A stretch of DNA of 61,537 nucleotides, taken from NCBI RefSeq assembly GCF_019972155.1, contig NZ_BOVL01000016.1, forward strand, positions 1 to 61,537. The letters are read 5' to 3'. The notes below the pieces were generated by a model. It was not told the origin of the DNA, ran no database searches, and saw only the letters and a list, made by a program, of their open reading frames with translations. Position numbers and translations under genes: made by a program. Below, piece by piece: positions 26,276-35,329 of this stretch. Source of the DNA: Bradyrhizobium sp. RD5-C2. GTDB lineage: Bacteria; Pseudomonadota; Alphaproteobacteria; Rhizobiales; Xanthobacteraceae. Positions within the stretch are counted from its first letter, which is position 1, and each line of letters begins with the position of its first letter.

Positions 26276-26300
26276 GGAACTTCGTTAGATTGCCGCTGTT
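26276..26300 (+). promoter_or_regulatory. EcfG-like promoter (one mismatch)
   Basis: GGAAC-N16-TGTT, 22 bases before the DUF3606 gene, a class of gene often under general-stress control. Confidence 0.5.
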
Positions 26301-26321
26301 CTTGCGATAGGAGGCGCCGGC

Positions 26322-26561
26322 ATGAGCAATCTGACCACCAGGGAACAACCGAATCGCCTTCATATCGACATGCACCAGGCCGTTGAAGTCAAACTCTGGG
26401 CGCGCGCCCTCGGTGTATCCAAGGAAGAGCTTCGAAAGGCCATTGATAAGGTCGGCAATTCAGCGGTTTCCGTGCGTAAAGAACTCGGAATCGAGTGGAG
26501 CGACGGCGATGAATCGCGAGACGGAGAAACTGGCAAGCGGCGCACTACTCGAGAAGGCTAA
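26322..26561 (+). CDS. DUF3606 protein
   Basis: 79 residues. The core IDMHQAVEVKLWARALGVSK followed by ELRKAIDKVGNSAVSVRKEL is the DUF3606 domain. TAGGAGG precedes the ATG. Function unknown; often stress-induced in rhizobia. An overlapping out-of-frame ATG at 26509 (MNRETEKLASGALLEKAKQY) might encode a further 38-residue peptide but is unsupported. Confidence 0.85.
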   Translation: MSNLTTREQPNRLHIDMHQAVEVKLWARALGVSKEELRKAIDKVGNSAVSVRKELGIEWSDGDESRDGETGKRRTTREG

Positions 26562-26705
26562 ACAGTACGAAGCAGAGATCCCCGCCGATCCGACCTACAC
26601 GACCGAGCACGGGGCTACTTCGTAGACCGGGACAAGGACCGCGGTACTTGCGAAGGAGACGCGCTTCACATTCACGATGCCGTCGGAGTAGCTCAGCTTC
26701 CGAAT

Positions 26706-27890
26706 TCATCCGGCGTGCGGATGCTCCAAAAAGAAACGCAGCATTTCCTTCGTGGCATCCGGCCCCTCTCCGTCCGTATAAGATCCGGCGGGGCTCCCTC
26801 CCGACCAGGCGTGGCTGGCGCCATGGATGTTCCAGTGCTCCAGGATCTCGCGCTGACCGTCGAGGTAGGTCGTTCGCGTATATTCATGACCTCCCGGAAT
26901 TTGCCCGCGATGCACTTTCTTGTGCGTCTTGGTCGCTCCGATAGCCTGTTCGACGACCTGGACGCCATTGTCGGGATGCACGGTGGCGTCGCGATCGCCG
27001 TGAAAAACAATGGTCGGGATCACCGGGCCGGTCGACGCAGGGCGACCGCCCTTGCCTCCTTGCCGCATAACGGTGAAGGCCGACGGCATATCGGTAGCGG
27101 CTCCATAAGCGAGGCCGGAATGGATCCCGACCGCCGCGTATAGATCGCTATAGGTGGCTCCCATGATTGCTGCGGCGGCGCCTCCGGCCGAGAGGCCGGC
27201 AACGAAGATGCAATTTGGATCGATCGAGTAGTCACGCATGACTTGGCGAGTGATACCCGCGATCAGCGAGGGCTCGCCTTCGTCGCGGCGCTGGTCGGCC
27301 GCGCGAAACCAGTTCCAGCACTTGGACGGATTGGCGGCGCAAGGCTGTGCTGGATAGACGACGAGGCAGTTCTGTTCTTCCGCGATGAAGTTCATTTTGG
27401 TGCCAGCCGCAAAATCGTCTGGCGACTGCGTGCAGCCGTGCAGCATGACGACCAGCGGGTGGGGCTGACCTCGTTGGTAGCCGCTGGGGATGAACAGCTT
27501 GTAGGATCGACTTCCAGCGTTGTTGCTGTACTTGCCGTCGATGAACTTCGTTCTTTCCGGCATGATGTCGGCCTTCGAAGCAGGCGCGTGCTTGGTACCC
27601 CGCAGGCCGAGCCAGGTGCCGTCCTTGGCCTGATCGAACAGGGGCCGGTGGCGATGTGCCGTGGTATCCAGAGCTTTGAGGTCGGCCCCGCCGATGCGGT
27701 TAGAATTGAGGTCGATGGCGGGCGCAACGCCGCCCGGAAGACCGACGATCTGCGGGACGAGAGATGCCGCAGCGGGCGCGTGCTCTCCTCGGAGCATGCG
27801 CTGCAGCAGCGCCGTGGCTTCGGTCAGTTGCCCCGCTCGGGTCAACCGCGTGGCTTCTCGCAGCGTTTCTTGATTAAACATCGTGTTCAC
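26706..27890 (-). CDS. PHB-depolymerase-type esterase, 394 residues
   Basis: An alpha/beta hydrolase of the extracellular short-chain PHA depolymerase (type 1) family. Oxyanion region HPLVVMLHGCTQSPDDFA, nucleophile Ser in FVAGLSAGGAAAAIM, acidic residue in FHGDRDATVH and His in SHAWSGG. The N-terminus (about 100 residues) has a helical region of a kind usual in rhizobial members rather than a clear Sec signal, so a cytosolic place is possible. GTG at 27890 overlaps the stop of the RHH gene by four bases; the two form an operon and share the operator at 28315-28350. Confidence 0.9.
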   Translation of the reverse strand: MNTMFNQETLREATRLTRAGQLTEATALLQRMLRGEHAPAAASLVPQIVGLPGGVAPAIDLNSNRIGGADLKALDTTAHRHRPLFDQAKDGTWLGLRGTKHAPASKADIMPERTKFIDGKYSNNAGSRSYKLFIPSGYQRGQPHPLVVMLHGCTQSPDDFAAGTKMNFIAEEQNCLVVYPAQPCAANPSKCWNWFRAADQRRDEGEPSLIAGITRQVMRDYSIDPNCIFVAGLSAGGAAAAIMGATYSDLYAAVGIHSGLAYGAATDMPSAFTVMRQGGKGGRPASTGPVIPTIVFHGDRDATVHPDNGVQVVEQAIGATKTHKKVHRGQIPGGHEYTRTTYLDGQREILEHWNIHGASHAWSGGSPAGSYTDGEGPDATKEMLRFFLEHPHAG

Positions 27891-28306
27891 CCTGTTCTGT
27901 CGGCGAGAGCGGCCTTGACCGCGGGGGTGGCATGGAGGGCGCCGAGCACCGAGACCGAGCCGATGGTGGCGCGGGCGAGATCGGCCGTGACGTCCTGCGC
28001 GATGCTGGCAAGGCCGAGCACATTGATGTGCAGCATCTCGCGGGCTTGCCGCGCTGCTTCGAGGTCCGCGCGCGTGTAATTTCGAAGGCCGAGATCCAGG
28101 CCTTTACGGATGGTAGATTGTTTGACCACGTCGGCGTGACGCTCGAGCTGATTGCGGATCGCCGTCCGAATGAAATCCGTGCGGTTCGAATAGAACCCGT
28201 CCTTCACCATCAGATCGATGTGGCCTAGGTCAACGAAGCCGAGATTGATGGTGATCTTTTCACTTTCCGGAGGCTTCGGCCTCAGTTCCTGGACATCCGA
28301 GGGCAT
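27887..28306 (-). CDS. Ribbon-helix-helix (CopG-like) regulator
   Basis: About 139 residues. A beta strand KITINLGFVDLGHIDLMV followed by GFYSNRTDFIRTAIRNQL is the RHH fold that inserts a beta sheet into the major groove. ATG at 28306 (MPSDVQELRPK) is preferred: the alternative at 28321 lies inside a perfect inverted repeat. The gene is directly upstream of and translationally coupled to the esterase gene, suggesting that it represses its own operon. Confidence 0.85.
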   Translation of the reverse strand: MPSDVQELRPKPPESEKITINLGFVDLGHIDLMVKDGFYSNRTDFIRTAIRNQLERHADVVKQSTIRKGLDLGLRNYTRADLEAARQAREMLHINVLGLASIAQDVTADLARATIGSVSVLGALHATPAVKAALADRTG

Positions 28307-28314
28307 CACTAAGC

Positions 28315-28350
28315 CTTCCATATACCATCTGCATGGATGGTATATGGAAG
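28315..28350. promoter_or_regulatory. Perfect 15-bp inverted repeat, probable operator
   Basis: CTTCCATATACCATC at 28315-28329 and GATGGTATATGGAAG at 28336-28350 around a 6-base spacer. It lies immediately upstream of the RHH gene start and contains TATA-like sequence. RHH proteins bind such dyads as dimers of dimers, so autoregulation is a reasonable inference. Confidence 0.8.
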
Positions 28351-28446
28351 GCGAAATTCGCCGAACAAGGGGTGTTTGACGAGAAAGACACTTCTGTAGT
28401 CGTCGTGAGCTACGATTTGAATTTCGCGCTTTCTACGCCGCCGCCT

Positions 28447-28851
28447 TCAGGACGCGGTCGCTCGAGCTGGTTCGCGACCTTCGCGACGACGCTCGCGCCG
28501 TTCGCGCCTTCGTTTCGCGCGCTCAACGAGCGGCGGTAGCGGCGGTACGGCTGCATCGACTGTCTCGGGCGGTACGGTCTCGAGCGGCGGGTCGATGCCG
28601 GCGCGCGCCTCCATGATCTCGAGCACGGCCCGCCCCCGAGCAGTGATTTTCCAGCCACCGCTTTCGCGATCGACCAGACCTTGCGAAAACATGTCGAGGT
28701 CCGGCACTCGTGCAGCCAGCCGCTTGGTCCGGTCGGCCCAGTCCCGACCGCTCGTCGCCAGTATCGCCATGTCGCGTTTGATGTCGTCCATCACGGCGAA
28801 TCCGCCCGGATAGGACACTAAGATCTTCAACACTGTGACCTGGAAGTTCAC
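28447..28851 (-). CDS. Winged-helix domain protein
   Basis: 134 residues from GTG at 28851 (MNFQVTVLKILVSYPGGFAV). The pattern LKILVSYPGG-x2-VMDDIKRDMAIL and GWKITARGRAVLE is a winged-helix related to the N-terminal domain of Mrr-like proteins, common in Bradyrhizobium as a free-standing protein. The C-terminus is basic (RAKRRRERRERRREGRE), suggesting nucleic-acid binding. It lies 16 bases downstream of the 66-residue gene on the same strand. Confidence 0.75.
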   Translation of the reverse strand: MNFQVTVLKILVSYPGGFAVMDDIKRDMAILATSGRDWADRTKRLAARVPDLDMFSQGLVDRESGGWKITARGRAVLEIMEARAGIDPPLETVPPETVDAAVPPLPPLVERAKRRRERRERRREGREPARATAS

Positions 28852-28867
28852 CCGCCGCGTCTCGCTT

Positions 28868-29068
28868 TCAGCGCCACATGGTCGGCAGCCCGGAGAGGGC
28901 CTCGCATCCCACCTGGCTGAGGCCAGCGGGCGAGACCTCGCCGCGGGTCGCTGCTTCCAAGATTTTTGAAGCGACGTGCGTGCGCGCTCCGGTTTCGCGT
29001 GCCAAACCGCTCTCGCAAACTTCGTCCAGGATCGCGCGCAAAAGCGCGGTGGTAGCGGGGTCGAACAT
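28868..29068 (-). CDS. Small conserved rhizobial protein, 66 residues
   Basis: MFDPATTALLRAILDEVCES at the start, then ETGARTHVASKILEAATRGE and ALSGLPTMWR at the end. This is a compact family widespread in Bradyrhizobium, of unknown function. Probably one transcript with the winged-helix gene. Confidence 0.75.
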   Translation of the reverse strand: MFDPATTALLRAILDEVCESGLARETGARTHVASKILEAATRGEVSPAGLSQVGCEALSGLPTMWR

Positions 29069-29108
29069 TGAATGCCCCATACGGGAAAGCCGCATAGTAA
29101 ACGACCAA

Positions 29109-29327
29109 ATGAAAATCGCAAAGATCGCCTTGGCGACCGCATTCATAGTTGGCTCAGTTGCGACGACATCCGCACAAGGCGGCGGAGACTCCCCGGCTGC
29201 GACCTCGGGTCAGGGCGCGTCCAGCAGTCCGAGCGCGGCAAATCCAGGCGCGACGCAGAATGATCCGAAGAGAGGGAAGGCACGGCAGGCAAGAGCAACA
29301 GCACCATGTCCAAGGACGGCGCGCTAG
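29109..29327 (+). CDS. Small secreted protein related to that at 12445 (possibly frameshifted)
   Basis: ATG at 29109, signal peptide ending TTSAQ at residue 23, then GGGDSPAATSGQGASSSPSA and ANPGATQND. The core matches the protein at 12445. After codon 52 the annotated frame becomes Arg-rich (ARQARATAPCPRTAR), whereas the next frame gives a Ser/Lys/Gly/Met sequence (GKSNSTMSKDG) that resembles the relative, so a one-base lesion near 29270 is likely. Confidence 0.6.
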   Translation: MKIAKIALATAFIVGSVATTSAQGGGDSPAATSGQGASSSPSAANPGATQNDPKRGKARQARATAPCPRTAR

Positions 29328-30286
29328 GAGCACACGAAGAAGTAAGCACGCGTTGGATCGTTCGTCGGACTTGCTCCGCGCAACTAGGCCCCAGCATGGC
29401 CTTCTCGCTGGGTTCTCTTTGCATCTGATACGGTTACGTTTCGACCTGCAAATGCCGACGAGACTATTCTAACGGCAGAGACCGGAATCACCATCTCCCG
29501 CTCGACTCCGTTTTGAGGGACAACATAAGACATGAAGAAGGCAATGAGGGTTCACCCTAAAAGGCGGGTCGGCCCGCTACGAGCGAGGATCCTCTAAAGG
29601 GGTTTCGCGGATCGCCTGAAATGCGCGCAACCGTCGCCAACTGGGCTGAATATCAACCGGGCATGCCGTCTCTGTCCGAAGCCGGCTGGTCGAACTCGGT
29701 TTGACCGTACCGACCAAGCCCCTGACTGAGCACGAAAGCCAGCAAGGCCGTGAAGACCCAAAGCAACGCGCCCGCGAACTGGCCGTATCGACAAGGTGAC
29801 CGGCCCCGCGGCCAGCCCTGACGATCAGGCCAGTCGTCAGCGCAGGCTCATTAAAGGGCCTGAGGAATTTCAGACGGTGCGGCGCGATCGAAAACGGAAA
29901 TGAGCGATGTAATGCAATCGGCAAGCCAGGAACACGAGGTCCCTTCAGGCTATCCCGTCACATCGAAGAGCAGTTCAGGGAATCCCGCTACCGCCAGCCG
30001 AGAAGGCGAGCCATGGGACGCGCGGCGAGCGCTGCAGCCTCGATTCCACCACCGCCGGTGACGATGTGCCACTAGCGCGAGTCGCAGCATCAAGCGAGAA
30101 TCGCCGCCCTCTCATGTTGAAATTGATTAGGCGTCAGTGCTTTCGCTTCACGACAAATATCGCCGTCCGGCGTCACTGGATGCCTTATGCTGGTCATGAC
30201 TCGGGGCGCGCGGGGCGCGTAGCGGGCAGGCGAGCGCCGAAGGATCGTTTCGCCGCGCTGTGCCTACCCGGCGGGAAGTACCGTAT
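29328..30286. other. Long stretch with a membrane-segment remnant
   Basis: No intact gene. On the minus strand at 29653-29790 a frame reads RYGQFAGALLWVFTALLAFV followed by LSQGLGRYGQTEFDQPASD and stop, a good membrane helix with a short soluble tail but no start; upstream it breaks in all frames. It is probably the end of a lost membrane protein. The remaining bases show nothing recognisable. Confidence 0.4.
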
Positions 30287-32074
30287 TCAGCCGCGGCCTG
30301 GCAAAATGGTTTCGAGTACTTGCCGTGCAGCCCCCCTGATGACGCCGGTCTCGTTCGGATCGCCCTTCGCGAGGGCGGTTGCGAAATTCTTTGCTTGCTG
30401 CAAGGTGATGTGCGGCGGAAGCGGCGGAACTTCCGGATCGGTCTTGACTTCAAGAACGACCGGAACGTCGCTCGCAAGCGCCTGCTGCCAAGCAGACTCA
30501 AGAAGGTCGGGGTCGTCAACGTAGACACCGCGAAGTCCGATCAACTCGGCAAAGCGGGAGTAAGATACATTGGGCACTTGCTGTGAGGCGTTGAATTTGG
30601 GATCGCCATTGATGACGCGCTGTTCCCACGTCACCTGATTTAGATCCTCATTGTTGAACACGCAGACGATCCATCGGTGATCGGACCAATCTCGCCAATA
30701 TTTCGCAACCGTGATGAGTTCGGCCATATTGTTCATTTGCATCGCGCCATCTCCGACAAGGGCGATGACGGGACGGTCGGGCTGCGCATATTTGGCAGCA
30801 ATCGCGTAAGGCACTGCGGCACCCATTGAGGCGAGACCACCGGAGAGAGAGGCCTTCATGCCGTCGCGGATTTTTACGTCGCGAGCAAACCAGTTTGCGC
30901 AGGATCCGGAATCGCTGGTAATGATCGCACGATCCGGCAAAAGCGGCGACATATCCCACGCGACACGCTGCGGGTTGACAGGTTTGGCCGGCTGCTTCGC
31001 CCGCTCTTCGAGCGTTTTCCACCAGGCCCGAACATTATCTTCGATTGTCTGTCGCCAGGTTGCGGCTGGCTTCTGCTGAAGATGAGGCAGAAGTGCCTGC
31101 AGCGTCTCCTTGGCGTCGCCGACGAGACCGACTTCCATCGGGAAACGCATGGAAAGCATGCTTGCATCGATGTCGATCTGGACGCCGCGCGCCCTTCCCT
31201 CCTTTGGCAAAAACTCCGAATAAGGAAAGGCTGATCCGACCATCAAAAGCGTATCGCACTCCATCATCATCTTGTAGCTGGGCTCAGTGCCGAGTAGACC
31301 GATCGAGCCAGTCACCCAGGGAAGATTATCCGGTAACGCCGCCTTGCCGAGAAGCGCCTTGGCACACCCGGCAGAAAGTCTATCGGCGACGGCGATGATC
31401 TCCTCGCTGGCACCGAGCGCGCCAGCGCCCACCAGCAGCGCAACTTTTTCGCCGGAGTTCAGGATCTCAGCCGCACGGTCGAGATCGGCATCATGCGGTG
31501 TGACCTTGGGCGCGGAATATCCAATACCTGATCGCAACGTGCCATGGGCGCGTGGCGGATCTTCAAAGACCTCATCTTGCAGATCGTTAGGCAAAATAAT
31601 GGCGGTGACCGTCCGCCTCGATAAAGCGATCCGGACGGCACGATCGACCAAATGACGCACCTGCCCTGGCATTGAGGCCTGCACGACGTAAGCGCTCGCC
31701 ACATCCTTGAACATCGAGACAAGGTCGAGTTCTTGCTGATACTGTCCGCCAAGCGCATTGCGCGCCTGCTGGCCGACGATGGCCAGCACCGGCTGATGAT
31801 CCATCAACGCGTCGTAAAGGCCTGTCGTAAGATGCGACGCTCCGGGACCAGAGGTCGCGATGCAAACGCCGAGGCGGCCGGAAAATTTGGCATAGGCCGA
31901 CGCCATGAAAGCTGCCATTTCCTCGTGCCGCGCCTGGACAAAATCAATTTTGCCGTTGCCTCGGTTAAGCGCACCGAAAACGCCGTTTATGCCGTCGCCA
32001 GGATAGCCGAACATGTGACGTACACCCCAGTCATGGAGGCGCTGCACAACGAAATCTCCGACCGTCTGCGACAT
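30287..32074 (-). CDS. Thiamine-diphosphate-dependent oxidase/synthase of the PoxB-AHAS type
   Basis: 595 residues from ATG at 32074 (MSQTVGDFVVQRLHDWGVRH). It has the three domains of the family: PYR with the catalytic Glu (QARHEEMAAFMASAYAKFSG), a central Rossmann domain, and PP with the ThDP motif (ALVGDGAMQMNNM ... VFNNEDLN). The C-terminus and the GYPGDGING opening resemble thiamine-pyrophosphate-requiring proteins annotated as pyruvate oxidase or acetolactate synthase-like; the precise substrate cannot be told. The 5' part and its upstream region are duplicated at 50640-50985. A GGAAC-N16-GGTT site (32107-32131) may be its promoter. Confidence 0.9.
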   Translation of the reverse strand: MSQTVGDFVVQRLHDWGVRHMFGYPGDGINGVFGALNRGNGKIDFVQARHEEMAAFMASAYAKFSGRLGVCIATSGPGASHLTTGLYDALMDHQPVLAIVGQQARNALGGQYQQELDLVSMFKDVASAYVVQASMPGQVRHLVDRAVRIALSRRTVTAIILPNDLQDEVFEDPPRAHGTLRSGIGYSAPKVTPHDADLDRAAEILNSGEKVALLVGAGALGASEEIIAVADRLSAGCAKALLGKAALPDNLPWVTGSIGLLGTEPSYKMMMECDTLLMVGSAFPYSEFLPKEGRARGVQIDIDASMLSMRFPMEVGLVGDAKETLQALLPHLQQKPAATWRQTIEDNVRAWWKTLEERAKQPAKPVNPQRVAWDMSPLLPDRAIITSDSGSCANWFARDVKIRDGMKASLSGGLASMGAAVPYAIAAKYAQPDRPVIALVGDGAMQMNNMAELITVAKYWRDWSDHRWIVCVFNNEDLNQVTWEQRVINGDPKFNASQQVPNVSYSRFAELIGLRGVYVDDPDLLESAWQQALASDVPVVLEVKTDPEVPPLPPHITLQQAKNFATALAKGDPNETGVIRGAARQVLETILPGRG

Positions 32075-32240
32075 GGCGTATCTCGGGGCTTGAGAGCTTT
32101 GAGAAGAACCACCGATTTCACCACCTGTTCCACGGGTTGGCTCTGCTACGCTCAGGGACTGGAACAAGCGGGCTTTTCGAGGCGTTGATTGCAGCCATTT
32201 TGGGGACCTTCGTGTAGCGACAAGGGTCAAGTTTTCTCAC
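31910..32240. repeat. Segment duplicated at 50640-50985 (source copy)
   Basis: Covers the first about 55 codons of the thiamine enzyme and its upstream region. Shared words include TTTCCTCGTGCCGCG, GGTTAAGCGCACCGAAAACG, ATTTCACCACCTGTTCCA and ATTGCAGCCATTTTGG in the same order as in the second copy. Confidence 0.9.
32161..32186 (+). promoter_or_regulatory. EcfG-type promoter on the plus strand, without an obvious gene
   Basis: GGAAC-N17-CGTT, exact match. It points right, away from the thiamine-enzyme gene; no plus-strand gene follows within 2 kb. The duplicate at 50901-50926 (GGAAC-N17-TGTT) stands before the small secreted gene at 51030. Confidence 0.5.
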
Positions 32241-32385
32241 ATGGCCGAGATCGTTGGTGACGCCCGGCGGCCGCTGCTTCATTCCCCTCGGAGAAAGCCG
32301 AAGCTGAGCGCTATCCTTCGTCAGGCCAGTCGTTACAACAGCCAGACGATCCACTCGACGCGGAGTCATTGCAGAGAATTACGCG

Positions 32386-32622
32386 TTAGTTGGACACCGG
32401 CTTCTTGCTGAAACTCGTCGTCCCGCCCTTCGGGCTGGCAAGCGTAGATCCGGATTTTCTGGCATGGCTAGCTTTCTTGTAAGCGGTTTCCGAAAGCTGC
32501 GCGGCAGATAGAGGTCGAGGTGCGGCGGCGGCGAGACCGGCCGCAGCGGCGACTTGGAAGAAGTCGCGGCGATCCCAGCCGAGGGTTTTCTTTCCGCTCG
32601 ATCGACCGTCCCGTCTCCTCAA
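32386..32622 (-). CDS. Short protein with a Tat-like leader, probable composite remnant
   Basis: TTG at 32622 overlaps the stop of the DUF3147 gene (TTGA). The N-terminus has DRRDFFQVAAAAGLAAAAP, a twin-arginine-like leader, but the remaining 35 residues (ending SFSKKPVSN) are too few for a Tat substrate. An overlapping frame of the same 3' bases reads QPEGRDDEFQQEA, recalling DUF2934. It may be the scar of a deletion joining two genes. Confidence 0.45.
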   Translation of the reverse strand: MRRRDGRSSGKKTLGWDRRDFFQVAAAAGLAAAAPRPLSAAQLSETAYKKASHARKSGSTLASPKGGTTSFSKKPVSN

Positions 32623-33116
32623 CCTCCCGCTTCGTCAGAGGTTTCAATTCGAGCTTTCATGCACTTGGCGGCCCGCAAGCCCGCGGAGGGCGCTGGCCGC
32701 ATTTTTCGGCGCACGTACCAGCTCCCAACCGAGACAACCAGCCAGGCGAATGAAGCACTGGTAAAGGCGGCCAGGCTGCTGCGCTCGACGACTAGGGAGA
32801 ATACGATCGCAAAGGATAGCATCCCGAGGGCTCCAAGCGCGGCGCCGGCCGAATCCAACGCCGCCGCCTCCCGCCCGCGTCGCCTTCCGTCGAGGCCAGC
32901 TTCTCGCTTGCGGCGGATTTCGTGCTTCTCGACCAAGGTTGCGCTGGCGCAGAAGATGGCCGGGAGGGCGAGGAAAAGACCGCCGACAGCTGGGCCAAAG
33001 GCATGGCTGATCATGCCGGTAAAGATAGTCGCGGCGCCCCCGAGTATGAAGCGAACCGCATATTCATACCAACGGCCTTCCTTCAGGGACGAGGGCGAAA
33101 GGCGGAGAGGGTTCAT
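32619..33116 (-). CDS. DUF3147 family membrane protein (second of a pair)
   Basis: 165 residues from ATG at 33116, overlapping the stop of the upstream gene (ATGA). Four hydrophobic segments (EYAVRFILGGAATIFTGMI, AVGGLFLALPAIFCASATLV, GALGMLSFAIVFSLVVE, FTSASFAWLVVSVGSWY) with a basic Arg-rich loop in between. The spacing and FGPAVGGLFLALPAI motif match DUF3147. Paired with the next gene it may form a heteromeric small membrane complex; function unknown. Confidence 0.8.
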   Translation of the reverse strand: MNPLRLSPSSLKEGRWYEYAVRFILGGAATIFTGMISHAFGPAVGGLFLALPAIFCASATLVEKHEIRRKREAGLDGRRRGREAAALDSAGAALGALGMLSFAIVFSLVVERSSLAAFTSASFAWLVVSVGSWYVRRKMRPAPSAGLRAAKCMKARIETSDEAGG

Positions 33117-33460
33117 GTCTGGCCGACGGTAAGAGGCAGCAGGCTGAACGCAACGATCAGCCAAATGACAAATGACAGTACCGCCGCCGATGCGGCCCTC
33201 AGCCGCGCGCGAATGAGTAGTTGGCAGACGAAGACGCTGTAGACGGCGAGCGCGATCGCGCCGGCTGTCATCGCCGAGCTTTGCTGACCCGCATAGGCGG
33301 CTCCATGTTGGTAAATGGCGATACCAAGTGTAGCCAGCGCTACGGAGGGTGCAGCGCCGAAAAGACCGGCAAAACTTTTGGGGCGCAGAATGTCTCCCAG
33401 CATCGAAAACGCCGACACTACGACGCCGCCGATCAGAAAGCGCAGGACATATTCGGTCAT
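33113..33460 (-). CDS. DUF3147 family membrane protein (first of a pair)
   Basis: 115 residues from ATG at 33460 with GGAGAAGGCGG upstream. Four membrane segments (YVLRFLIGGVVVSAFSML, SFAGLFGAAPSVALATLGI, AGAIALAVYSVFVCQLLI, VLSFVIWLIVAFSLLPL). The FAGLFGAAPS motif is equivalent to FGPAVGGLFLALPAI in the second gene, so the two arose by duplication. Translationally coupled to the gene downstream. Confidence 0.8.
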   Translation of the reverse strand: MTEYVLRFLIGGVVVSAFSMLGDILRPKSFAGLFGAAPSVALATLGIAIYQHGAAYAGQQSSAMTAGAIALAVYSVFVCQLLIRARLRAASAAVLSFVIWLIVAFSLLPLTVGQT

Positions 33461-33637
33461 TCCGCCTTCTCCGAGAGTTGCGATCGCGGATCGTGAATCC
33501 GGTGGAACGGGTCCGTGCACGAACATCCGACCCTTGGAATGGCTTTAAGGGCGAAAGGACAGTCCTTGAATCCCTGGGCATTCCCCTTGCCCTGCAGCCA
33601 TAAGGCGGCCCTGCGTTCGGTGCATTCCTTCAGATCC

Positions 33638-34273
33638 TCAAGCGTCGGCAAGAGTATTGTCCTCTTGAGAAGGACGCGGATAACCGGTCCACAGTCGAAG
33701 GAATCGTTCAAGCATGGCTCCGAGCGCGAATCCCGCTACGACGTCGGTCACCCAATGCGCAAGGATCACTACGCGCGTCAGGGACAGCCCAATCGCGAAC
33801 GCCCGGACTGCCCGGCGGGGTCCAGCGGGCAATGTGCCGGCGGCCGAGGCCAGCGCTCCCATATGTAACGCGTGGCCTGAGGGAAAAGCGTCCTCGCGTT
33901 TTCCCGAAAAGGAGATGCCGTGGATGTGGCCTAGCACAGTCGTGTGGTCCGGCCGGGTCTGGTCGAACAGGCGTTTCATTCCGTGCGGCAATAGTGCGGC
34001 CGCAACCGCTACCAGCAAAGCATGATTGCCGGCGCGTCTGAGCCACTCTTCCCGGCCGCGGGAAGCGAGCCAGCCGGCTCCTGCCAGAACGAGGAGGATC
34101 TTCTCGTCGGCGCCCCAGGTCAAAGCGCGGGCGACCCTTTCCGGTGCAGGCGCCGTATCCCTGGCAATTTCACGTGCCGCTACGACGTCAACCTTGGTGG
34201 GGCGGATGGTGACCGGGAAATGGGGCCCACGGCCTGATTGGATGCGGCGTACTCTACTCATGGGCTTGGCCAA
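33638..34273 (-). CDS. PAP2-superfamily phosphatase
   Basis: 211 residues. All three PAP2 motifs are visible: KRLFDQTRPD (K-x6-RP), PSGHA (PSGH) and SLTRVVILAHWVTDV (SR/TR-x5-H-x3-D), with five or six membrane helices. Such enzymes remove phosphate from membrane lipids such as undecaprenyl pyrophosphate or phosphatidate. The start is not certain; the first 50 residues are hydrophilic. It precedes the DUF3147 pair on the same strand with a 178-base gap. Confidence 0.9.
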   Translation of the reverse strand: MAKPMSRVRRIQSGRGPHFPVTIRPTKVDVVAAREIARDTAPAPERVARALTWGADEKILLVLAGAGWLASRGREEWLRRAGNHALLVAVAAALLPHGMKRLFDQTRPDHTTVLGHIHGISFSGKREDAFPSGHALHMGALASAAGTLPAGPRRAVRAFAIGLSLTRVVILAHWVTDVVAGFALGAMLERFLRLWTGYPRPSQEDNTLADA

Positions 34274-35329
34274 ATTGAGTCATGGAACCGACCAACGCGC
34301 CAATCGTCGCCGGGTTCATCTCTCTGTCATAATCTCGGTCGTGGTCGCCAAGGGATTGTCTTTCGCGTTGGGGTGACCAAATAGTTCGCGGCAACCGAAA
34401 TCGCAGCGAAACCAAGGTAGCGATTGCCTTTAGACCACGCTGACACTTTTCGCAGGTGCTGGCATCGGCCCGAACTACCGGGGTTCGATCCGCTACTTTC
34501 TTGGTTCTTACTTCTGATGAACCTCGCAGTCCCGTAACGTCCTGGGTGACGTGATCCCGATGTTTTCTCCGGCGCTGCGGGCCGATCCCGCACCTGGCTG
34601 TTTACGCAGTTGAAACAGCCGAGTGCTGGGAGATCATCCTGGACGCTCCGCGCCGGACAGCATTGCTAACCCTGTCTCGTCAGCCGTGCCGCTTCCACGC
34701 CGGGAGGAAATGCGGCAAATCGATCCGCCCGTGGGGTACGTGATGCTGGAGGCTGAGGGGACACGTTGAGTGACCCTGATAGGCACGGGTTCAGAATTGC
34801 GACTCGCTGTCAAGGCCAGGTCGATTTGCAGCGGATGGTATCCGGACCCCGTAATCTCCATGCCCTGTACGCTGATCTTTGACCAGCAGCATGCGGCCTA
34901 TCGACGGACCGTGCTCGGAGACAATCCCGCGCCAGCGGCCGTCGAAGCGGCAGTGCAGATGAGCTAGGATCGTTATCTAGAAACCTCCAGGAACGTTTTG
35001 TTGCAAGCATAGTTTCGGTGGTTCTGGAAAAACTGCGGACGTCTACAGGAAGTTCGATGTTACCGTTGATGCCGTTGTGCGCGCAGCCCGCGATAGTGTG
35101 GGGAATGCGCTCGGGACATGAACCCGACATCAAGGCCTTCATGACAGGGCTATGAGCGCTGCCGGCTTCAATAAGTCTGCCGACCAAGATCACGGTCGCA
35201 ACCACGGAGACATGCCGAACAAGAACGCATACCGTCCGACTCGGGTGGGATGCGCGTTGGGGGCAGCAATCCGAATAATCCCCTCTCGAGTTCGCAGTAA
35301 GGCAAGCGCACCGCTCCTCACGAGCCGAG
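34274..35329. other. Long stretch without a supported gene
   Basis: Frames on both strands lack ribosome sites and family likeness. A minus-strand frame at 34810-35205 (GTG start, VATVILVGRLIEAGSAHSPV) has the most protein-like composition but is not recognised. Likely decayed sequence. Confidence 0.4.

Noticed and set aside
28333..28539. Plus-strand frame starting in the RHH operator
   Set aside because: No ribosome site, no family, and it overlaps the 3' end of the winged-helix gene in antisense.
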